DNA from: Chrysochromulina parva
Lineage: Eukaryota; Haptophyta; Prymnesiales; Chrysochromulinaceae
Assembly (NCBI GenBank): GCA_002887195.1
Contig: PJAB01000533.1
Span: 1-24,559, forward strand
Direction of reading: 5' to 3'
DNA: 24,559 bases
The position numbers and the translations under genes are program-made. Numbering within the stretch: the stretch's first letter is position 1; each line of letters opens with the position of its first letter. Positions 9,401 to 14,904 of the stretch are shown piece by piece. Below the pieces are notes generated by a model. That model worked only from the letters and a program-made list of their open reading frames with translations, searched no databases and was not told the DNA's origin.

Positions 9401-9560
9401 GGTGCCGCTGCTCGCGCCGCCCCTACCAGTCGAGGCGTTCGGGGTCGGGGCTGGCCCATCGAGCAATAGCGAAAATGATGGCTCCGCCCCCCCCAGTGCC
9501 GCGACACTGATGGCTCCGCCCCCCCCGGTGCCGGCCCGGTGCCAGCCAACCCGGAGGTGA
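6448..9560 (+). CDS. Major facilitator superfamily transporter with large low-complexity loops, 4 exons
   Basis: Exons are 6448-7299, 7679-8392, 8520-8929 and 9149-9560, about 795 residues. The start is the first in-frame ATG, in context GCGAAGATGG. TM1 (~14-32) and TM2 lead into PAGAISDCFGRQGMLR (~68-83), an MFS motif A. A Gly/Ser-rich loop (~130-220, with an AGC microsatellite) separates TM3 from the next membrane block ending IVIFSQ. Exon 2 gives one more TM, then a ~170-residue Ser/Pro/Ala-rich central loop containing in-frame duplications (ASESI.IRN twice; NGPASV and AYGT/AYGP units). The second half restarts at FLGSGMTVRFFALFFW and ends with KWNALESVNLFSWSGSSMLGG and two TMs, then a disordered tail. 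The MFS fold is clear, the substrate unknown. Residue SWS spans the last intron, confirming that junction. Confidence 0.85.
7300..7678 (+). repeat. MFS intron 1: 67-nt donor-boundary repeats plus ten 10-mers
   Basis: ATCGTCATCTTCTCACAG|GT, the end of exon 1 with its donor, occurs four times with donors at 7300, 7367, 7434 and 7501, exactly 67 bases apart. It is followed by ten tandem copies of CTGATCGCCT at 7551-7650 (first copy TTGATCGCCT), then CTCGCAG|GAGGATG. Reading through the first donor reaches an in-frame TGA after seven codons. Confidence 0.92.
8393..8519 (+). repeat. MFS intron 2: GTGCATGCTGA(G/T) units
   Basis: The donor GTGAGTGCATG is itself the first unit. About ten TGCATGCTGAG/TGCACGTGCTGAT units follow, then CCTCATCAG|GTGCGC. 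The exon junction gives SGMT|VRFFALFF, consistent with a transmembrane segment running across it. Confidence 0.88.
8930..9148 (+). repeat. MFS intron 3: interleaved 20-25-nt duplications
   Basis: Here the repeats are longer. ATGG(C/T)CACATGAATAGCC occurs twice, TCCTGGTTCGTCATTCACAC twice, and GCCCATTCCACA twice, the latter containing the used acceptor CCATTCCACAG|TGGCTC. CTGAT-type motifs are confined to the 5' half and middle. Confidence 0.8.
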
Positions 9561-9585
9561 GGAGGTGAGGAGGTGAGGAGGTGAG
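9554..9585 (+). repeat. Four tandem GAGGTGAG units at the MFS stop codon
   Basis: The predicted stop TGA (9558-9560) lies inside the first of four perfect 8-base units, each matching a strong donor AG|GTGAG. Either the gene simply ends here, or this is another multiplied donor and a further exon exists downstream. No downstream coding exon was recognised. Confidence 0.7.
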
Positions 9586-10027
9586 CCCGAGGTGGCGCCG
9601 CCTGGCGCGAGTCGTGCCGGTCGGGACACTGGACCCCGACCGCCCGCGATGTGTAACCTATAGATGACAGATGTACTCATGATCGGCGAGGGTCCACCAC
9701 CCGCGCCAGCACGCGCCGCCGTGGGCTACGACAATTGTACGGTGAGGGGAATAACTCAATGGGATACTGTATCCCCTCACCCCTGGTATCAGGTATCCCA
9801 TTGAGTTATTCAAACGAAAGCTCAATTACTTTCAGAATCGAACATACTCGAAACCTCACACGAGACTGACTAGCCGTTCGAGCGGAATCACGTTCTCGGC
9901 CCCGCCTCGAGATCCTTACGACACGACCCGACCAACTATTGTGTACAGAGGCCTTAGACCATGGCATCTCTTGCCGAATTGTGCGAATCAATATGGCATG
10001 GCTTGAAATGGCGGATTGTGAAGCAGG
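9586..10027. other. Convergent intergenic region with inverted repeat
   Basis: It lies between the 3' ends of the MFS gene (plus) and the coiled-coil gene (minus). Apart from the inverted repeat at 9741-9811, nothing coding was recognised. Both 3' UTRs probably occupy it. Confidence 0.5.
9741..9811. terminator. Strong inverted repeat with a second, interleaved stem
   Basis: Arms 9749-9767 and 9793-9811 are perfectly complementary over 19 bases with a 25-base loop. A second 10-base pair, GGTGAGGGGA (9741-9750) with TCCCCTCACC (9772-9781), uses the loop and only abuts the first left arm. The order left2-left1-right2-right1 is that of a pseudoknot or two competing folds. Its position between convergent 3' ends suggests a bidirectional 3'-end, stability or termination element. 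The 'terminator' label is inference; a miniature mobile element remnant is an alternative. Confidence 0.55.
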
Positions 10028-11740
10028 TCACTTCGGGGCCATGTTCGGAGCCGATCCTCCTGTAGGGACCGGCGGTGGCGGTACCTCTGCCGGCGGCTCG
10101 ACCAAGCGAGCGGACAACGGACGCGAACCAAGTCGTTGCGCGAAATCCATTACGGAAGACTGCTCTCCCCACGCCTGCTGCCTCCAACTGATCTCCTTCT
10201 TGAAGGCGCATTGTGAATCGCTCCAATACTTGATTTTCTCCTCATCGGTCGCATAGTGCCACTCCATGACCGCGATCCGCTTTTCATCCTGGAGCTTCCG
10301 GTGGTTTTTGGCCTTCATCTGACGCATCTCCTCCTGATGCTGGGCCTTGGCCACCTGCGCTTGGTGCTCAGTCTGCTTCGCATGCCTCAGATCAGCCTCT
10401 GCTTGCCTCTCCGCCTCGATTCGGCGCTCGTTGTCCTCCTCGATCTTCTTGCGGGTCTCGATGGCGACGCGACGATTGCGTTCCCTCTCGGCCTGCTCCA
10501 GCTCCTCCTTGACGCGTTTCTCCTTGGCCTGATTCTGTTGGAAGACGTTGGCAATCTCGCGCTGCGCCTTGACAATCTCGCGCTCGCGCTGTTTTGCCTG
10601 TCTCACTCTGGCTTTCTCTCTGGCAGCGTCGCGCTCGGCAATCAGCGCCTTGAGCTCCGCCATCTCCCGCGCTTCCTCCTCCTCGAGTGCGCGCATCTTC
10701 TTCATGCCCTCGATGAAGGGGTCCGCGATCTTGACAAGCTTGCCCGACTCGTCCTCCTTATAATGCATCGCCATGACCTCCTTGAGAGCTTTCTCGCGCG
10801 CCTTCTCGCGCTCGATAGCCTTGTCTCGTTCGAGAGCACGTTCCTGTTCGATCTTCTGCCGAAACGCGGCCTCCATCTCGGCCTTTGTCTGGCGCTCTTG
10901 CCGTTTCCTCTCCGTCTCTTCCATGAGGCGATGCGCCTCGGATTCCTTGAATCTCGCCTTCACCTCCGCCGCCTCGCGCGCCTTGGCCTCCGCTTCCTGG
11001 CGCGCCTTCCACGCCCAAGCATCCCGCTTGGCCTTGCGCGACGCTGCCATCGCCTCTATGGCCTTCCGTTTGGCCTGCATCTCCTGCGCAGCCCGATCAG
11101 CCCGCTCTTCCTCCATCCATTTGAGCATCTCGAGATGCTGCTGGCGAGCCCTCCGCTCCTGCTCCGCCTTATTCGCCATGTGAACCTCGTGATCGCGCTG
11201 CGCCTCTGCCTGCTTCCTCAACTTCTCTGCGTACGCGGTTGCCTCCTCGGCGGCCTTCATGAGCGCTACCTCCTGCAGGCGCTGGCGCGCCGTGGCCTCG
11301 CGCTCACGAGTGGCCTCGAGCTCAGCGCGCCGCCGCTCTGTCGCCTCGCGCTCAGCCTGGCGTGTCATCTCCATCCGTGTCATCCTTGCAGTGAGCTTCT
11401 CCTGGCGTTGCGTCTCCGCATACTTGGTTTGAGCTGCGAGAAAGCGCTCCTGCTGCTCCCTGGCCGAGTGCGCCGACTGGCGCGCCGAGACGACCCGCAT
11501 GGTTCCACTCGGAAACTGTCGGCGCCGGTCGATCTCGTGCTGCCAGACCTCATCTTTCCGTTCCGGGCTGAGGTGAGGGGCCGACTCTTCTTGTTGCTGA
11601 TACGGCTTCGGGTCAGAGGGTTGGTGCGGACCGCGAAGCGAGACGTTGATCGGGCTTGCACTTCGTAGAATCAGCCTCGGAACCTTTTTCTTGGGCGACT
11701 TCTTCTTCTTGGGCGACTTCTTCTTGGGCGACTTGGCCAT
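10028..11740 (-). CDS. Intronless coiled-coil protein with SPKK-rich N-terminus
   Basis: There are 570 residues from ATG 11740 to TGA 10028. The first 20 residues repeat SPKKK three times, a histone-H1-like basic motif that could bind DNA, act as a nuclear signal or contact microtubules. Residues ~90-480 are an almost unbroken, highly charged Glu/Lys/Arg/Gln/Ala helix without Pro, typical of a long coiled coil. The C-terminal part (about residues 490-520, YWSDSQCAFKKEISW) is the only non-repetitive stretch, followed by a Pro-rich tail. This pattern recalls trichohyalin/plectin-homology flagellar and centriolar proteins (CFAP45, CFAP53, MNS1 type), but I cannot assign the family from composition alone. 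The leucine-rich open frame on the opposite strand is its shadow. Confidence 0.82.
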   Translation of the reverse strand: MAKSPKKKSPKKKKSPKKKVPRLILRSASPINVSLRGPHQPSDPKPYQQQEESAPHLSPERKDEVWQHEIDRRRQFPSGTMRVVSARQSAHSAREQQERFLAAQTKYAETQRQEKLTARMTRMEMTRQAEREATERRRAELEATREREATARQRLQEVALMKAAEEATAYAEKLRKQAEAQRDHEVHMANKAEQERRARQQHLEMLKWMEEERADRAAQEMQAKRKAIEAMAASRKAKRDAWAWKARQEAEAKAREAAEVKARFKESEAHRLMEETERKRQERQTKAEMEAAFRQKIEQERALERDKAIEREKAREKALKEVMAMHYKEDESGKLVKIADPFIEGMKKMRALEEEEAREMAELKALIAERDAAREKARVRQAKQREREIVKAQREIANVFQQNQAKEKRVKEELEQAERERNRRVAIETRKKIEEDNERRIEAERQAEADLRHAKQTEHQAQVAKAQHQEEMRQMKAKNHRKLQDEKRIAVMEWHYATDEEKIKYWSDSQCAFKKEISWRQQAWGEQSSVMDFAQRLGSRPLSARLVEPPAEVPPPPVPTGGSAPNMAPK

Positions 11741-12032
11741 GGCTCCCGACCTACGCAAGGGGAAGCTGAAAGTTCTAAGTTGACTTTTTGGCAGACGGTT
11801 TCAATCGCGGTAACAGTTCTGGACGCGCTATATTCAGGCTCGGCTAAAAAAAGACCGCTGCGCAGGCATACGTCGACATCAAAACATCAATCAACAATCC
11901 CTGAATGAGTTCCCCCCGCCATCAACTAACTCCCCTACCGGCACAAATAACACCGATCACCGTAACCGCTCTGCATCTGGGTATACGCTGCCATCTGGCG
12001 TGTTTTACTTACTAACTTACTCACCCCCACGC
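11741..12032. promoter_or_regulatory. Upstream region of the coiled-coil gene / 3' flank of GH5
   Basis: On the minus strand, GAATATAGCGC about 90-100 bases upstream of the coiled-coil ATG is a weak TATA-like candidate, next to an A-rich run (TAAAAAAAG on plus). The GH5 side holds 3'-flank motif copy B. No gene was seen. Confidence 0.35.
11981..12023. repeat. Dispersed 3'-flank motif, copy B
   Basis: GTATACGCTGCC followed by TGGCGTGTTTTACTTACTAACTTACT closely resembles 681-717. It begins about ten bases downstream of the GH5 stop on the transcribed strand, where it reads AGTAAGTTAGTAAGTAAAA. Confidence 0.4.
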
Positions 12033-14174
12033 TCAAGCCTCATCCTTCTTGCTATCGATACTGACGATGACGCGCACGTCAACCGGGTAGGTTTCGTTAC
12101 GATAGATCGAGACCAGGCTACCGGTGCCATTGTACTCGATGCGCATGCTTCCAATGTCGGCCTTCGCCGTCACCGTCGCCCCACCCGGGTACCGTTCAGG
12201 CCACACGAAGATCTCTGTCGCAGCTCGCTCGTCCAGCGACGTATTGGCCGGCACCACGTACTCGAGACGGAAGGCGCTGCTACTCACCTGATGAGGGACG
12301 CAATCAGCATGCAATCAGCCATGGGCACGAGCGTACTCGATACGGACGGTCCTTGGCTCACGTTGAAGTGCATGGAGAGGGCCTCGCCAGCAATAGCCGT
12401 GGCGTACGTGCGCGCGTAGCCCCTCTGGAGATCCTCCGGAGGTTGGAGAGGCGATCGCTCCAAATTTGGCCATTTGGCTCCATATCCGGTCTCCCTCTGG
12501 AGATCCTCCGGAGGTTCGAGAGGCGATCGCTCCAAATTTGGCCATTTGGCCCCATATCCGGTCTTGTCGGCGCCCCAGGCAGCCATCTGGCTCACCTGAT
12601 GAGGGAGCCGATCAGCATGCAATCAGCATGCAATCAGCCATGGAGCCATACCCTCCGGTCGTGTCGCCCATCCGATGCAGGCACCCGACTCACATTGCCG
12701 TCGGCGCCGCGGAAAAAGTTCTTCCATTCCCACGTGGCCCACGACTGAAGTGCCGCGTCCGCCGCGTCCCCCACAGCACTATCGACCACCCTCCCAGGCG
12801 CACTGTCGCTCTCCGTCATAAACGCGGCCGTCCGAAGCCGCTGTGCCGCACGCTTGTACGCGCTGAATTGGAATGGCGCCGAAAGCTGCGGCGGTGCATA
12901 GTAATGGTACGCGACGACCGACCGGTTCGCATATGCGCCGCCGCCGGGCGGTGCAGTGAAGCCCACACCGAGATCGTCCCAGGTTGTCCCGCCGAAGAAG
13001 AGGAGCACCTGCCATCAGTCGCAATCAGCATGCAATCACGACTAAGAAGAGGAGCACCTGCCATCAGTCGCAATCAGCATGCAATCACGACGAAGAAGAG
13101 GAGCACCTGCCATCAGTCGCAATCAGCATGTAATCAGCATGCAATCACGACGAAGAAGAGGAGCACCTGCCATCAGTCGCACCCGCTCGTCGACAGTGCG
13201 GATGGCAGAGGCACTCAGTCGCAATCAGGAGCAATCAGGGGCGCGCCTGCTCGTCGACGGCACGGATGGCAGTACTGATTCGCTCAAAGAACGGTTGCAG
13301 GTTGTGCGCGTCCGCATTCTTCGGGCTTGGGTACGGGACCATGATCAGGGGCTCCTCGTACAAATCGCCTGCGAACGACTCCTTCATCAGTGGCCAATCA
13401 GCGGCCAATCAGCGACCAATCAGCGGCCAATCAGCGGCCAATCAGCGCGCCTGCGAACGGCTCGTTCAGCAGCTCGATGCCTAAGACCTCGGGACGGCGG
13501 ACGAAGCGGGACGCGAGCTTGGCCTGCGCCATCGCGAAGGCGTCTGCCACACCCTGCCAGTTGGAGTAGATCGCCTGGTACGCCTGCGCCGTCTCGCGCG
13601 TCGTCTCGCCCCAGCCCGGCCCGTGGCTCGTGAGGCACGCGGACCTTGTAGGGAGCGTCGGTGCGCCGCCCATCTTCTCCTCCACGTAGAAGAGCGAGCT
13701 GTCGTTGAAGGCGGGCGCGAAGGGGAATGGGTAGCGCAGCTGTGGCTGCTCGGCACGCCGAATGGCCCAGCTGGGCGCGCCCTCGCCGCAAAAGTGCTCC
13801 GAGATCCCGTCTTGGTGCCAATCGAGGAGCGTGTACACCCCGTGCGCGGCGGCGAGCGTCACAATCGTGTCGAGCTGGTCGAGGTACGTCTCGTTATAGT
13901 GACCACGAGTGGGTTCGACGCCCGACCATAGCACGCCGAGTCGAACCACATTCAACCCGAGCCTTTGCATCCATTCAAAGTCCTCCTTGGCCATGCTGAT
14001 GTCGGCACTGAACGTGTACGGGTCTGGGTGCCACGGCGGCCCCTTGACGACAGCATTCGTGCCGTGGAAGATGCGCTCGCGCCCGGCGGAATCGATGAAG
14101 ACACGGTCGCCGCCTTGGCGCTGCAGCAGCGTGATGGGTAAGAGCCCTTGGACAGCTTGGAAGATCAACCACAT
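12033..14174 (-). CDS. Endoglycoceramidase-like glycoside hydrolase family 5 enzyme, 5 exons
   Basis: Exons (minus) are 14174-13451, 13368-13247, 13008-12694, 12595-12362 and 12287-12033, about 549 residues. Family signs are HGTNAVVKGPPW near the N-terminus, LGLNVVRLGVLWSGVEP, LLDWHQDGISEHFCGEGAP, the acid/base Glu in ELLNEPFAG (~238), the candidate nucleophile Glu in AFMTESDS (~348), and WATWEWKNF. Such enzymes cleave the oligosaccharide-ceramide bond of glycosphingolipids. The C-terminal beta-sandwich is plausible in exon 5 (FRLEYVVPANTSLD...). The chosen ATG starts MWLIFQAVQGLLPITLL, a possible signal or anchor; ATG 14309 in the same frame is an alternative. Exon 4 contains a 24-residue in-frame tandem duplication that family members should lack. 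Two of four introns have GC donors. Confidence 0.85.
12288..12361 (-). other. GH5 intron 4: GTGAGCC...CATCAG|GTGAGT
   Basis: A 74-nt intron with donor TTCAAC|GTGAGCC and acceptor CCTCATCAG|GTGAGTAGC. It has only two CTGATTGC units near the acceptor. Its first six bases match the downstream exon start at five of six positions. Confidence 0.8.
12422..12565 (-). repeat. 72-bp tandem duplication inside GH5 exon 4
   Basis: Two copies, 12422-12493 and 12494-12565, are nearly identical (a few substitutions). Because 72 is a multiple of three, the protein carries two 24-residue copies of TGYGAKWPNLERSPL(E/Q)PPED with neighbouring residues. High similarity points to a recent event or an assembly artefact. 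Confidence 0.92.
12596..12693 (-). other. GH5 intron 3: GTGAGTC...CATCAG|GTGAGC
   Basis: A 98-nt intron with donor GGCAAT|GTGAGTC and acceptor CCTCATCAG|GTGAGCCAG. Three GCATGCTGAT(T/C) units lie near the acceptor. The first six bases of intron and next exon match at five positions. Confidence 0.8.
13009..13246 (-). repeat. GH5 intron 2: ~50-nt units carrying copies of the acceptor and exon 3 start
   Basis: CTGATGGCAG|GTGCTCCTCTTCTTC occurs at the used acceptor (exon start 13008) and three more times upstream, separated by GTGATTGCATGCTGATTGCGA. The donor side is GACGAGCAG|GCGCGC, a GC donor, with a degraded second copy (GTCGACGAGCGGGTGCGAC). The junction gives AVDEQ|VLLFFGGTTW. Confidence 0.82.
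13369..13450 (-). repeat. GH5 intron 1: 82-nt GC-AG intron flanked by 16-bp direct repeats
   Basis: GAG(C/T)CGTTCGCAGGCG occurs at 13448-13463 and 13366-13381, 15 of 16 bases identical and exactly one intron length (82) apart. The interior is five CTGATTGG(C/T)CG-type 11-mers. Splicing within the repeat gives NEPFAG|DLYEEPL. The codon for the catalytic Glu lies within the repeat. Confidence 0.85.
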
Positions 14175-14904
14175 GTGTGCGCCACGACCTGCTGTGATTC
14201 TCTCTCGATGTGTTGTGAACAGCGACTCCAAGTCGTGTAAAATGTTCGACCGGCTAGCGGTTACGCGTGACGGAACAAAATTACCTACAACATGATTGTG
14301 TTTGATCATTGAATGGTGTGTAGACACTCGTGCAACCCGACCGCTCAGCCCACTCACAGCCGGCCGGTGCCCAGTTTAGGGTCCTGATGTTGGGGTCCAT
14401 TGAGGGGCCCTCTCGTCCAAGCTCCCACAGAGCACACAGGCCCCACGCTCGCTCCCCCCCCTCACAGCCGGCCGGTGCCTGGTGCCCAGTTTAGGGTCCT
14501 GATGTTGGGGTCCATTGAGGGGCCCTCTCGTCCAAGCTCCCACAGAGCACACAGGCCCCACGCTCGCTCCCCCCACCCCGCCGCCCGGCGCCCGTCGATT
14601 ATCTGTGTTGCGTGTTCAGCGAGCACAGACGTCAGACCTATCCCTCTCCGATCCCTCTCGCACCTCGACCCCGCCCCCCCGTCTCGATTGTTCGGCTGTC
14701 GCGGTTCGGCCACGGGGATGGTGTTTTCACCTCTCCCCAGTGCACCCCGCCGTCGGCCTCGTGTAGAATGTTGCCATGGTATGTACGTGGAAGCGAATAT
14801 GGCTTCGTTGCATGGTAGATTGTATGGGTTTGGTTCGAATTGTATGCGTTTGGATTTGGTTCGAAAGGTATTGTTCCGTTGCGCTTGTTGGTGATGGTTG
14901 TGAT
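14175..14904. other. Intergenic region between GH5 start and channel gene stop
   Basis: Contains the GH5 promoter/5' UTR side, a ~110-bp tandem duplication (14354-14575), and a T/G-rich stretch (about 14765-14900, TTTGGTTCGAA twice) that is probably 3' UTR of the minus-strand channel gene. No coding region was recognised. Confidence 0.5.
14354..14575. repeat. Two tandem ~110-bp copies upstream of the GH5 gene
   Basis: The unit starting TCACAGCCGGCCGGTGCC at 14354 recurs at 14462 and is nearly identical through CCACGCTCGCTCCCCCC. The second copy has a 7-base TGGTGCC insertion, itself a micro-duplication. It lies about 180 bases upstream of the chosen GH5 ATG, so it may hold duplicated promoter elements. 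Confidence 0.9.

Noticed and set aside
10256..11668. A 470-codon plus-strand open frame rich in Leu
   Set aside because: It is the exact antisense of the coiled-coil gene; Glu/Lys/Arg-rich codons read backwards give Leu/Phe/Ser-rich frames. No family features.
12422..12565. A further intron in GH5 exon 4 removing one 72-bp copy
   Set aside because: Neither copy has consistent GT/GC...AG ends at the copy boundaries, and the frame is open throughout; treated as a coding duplication.
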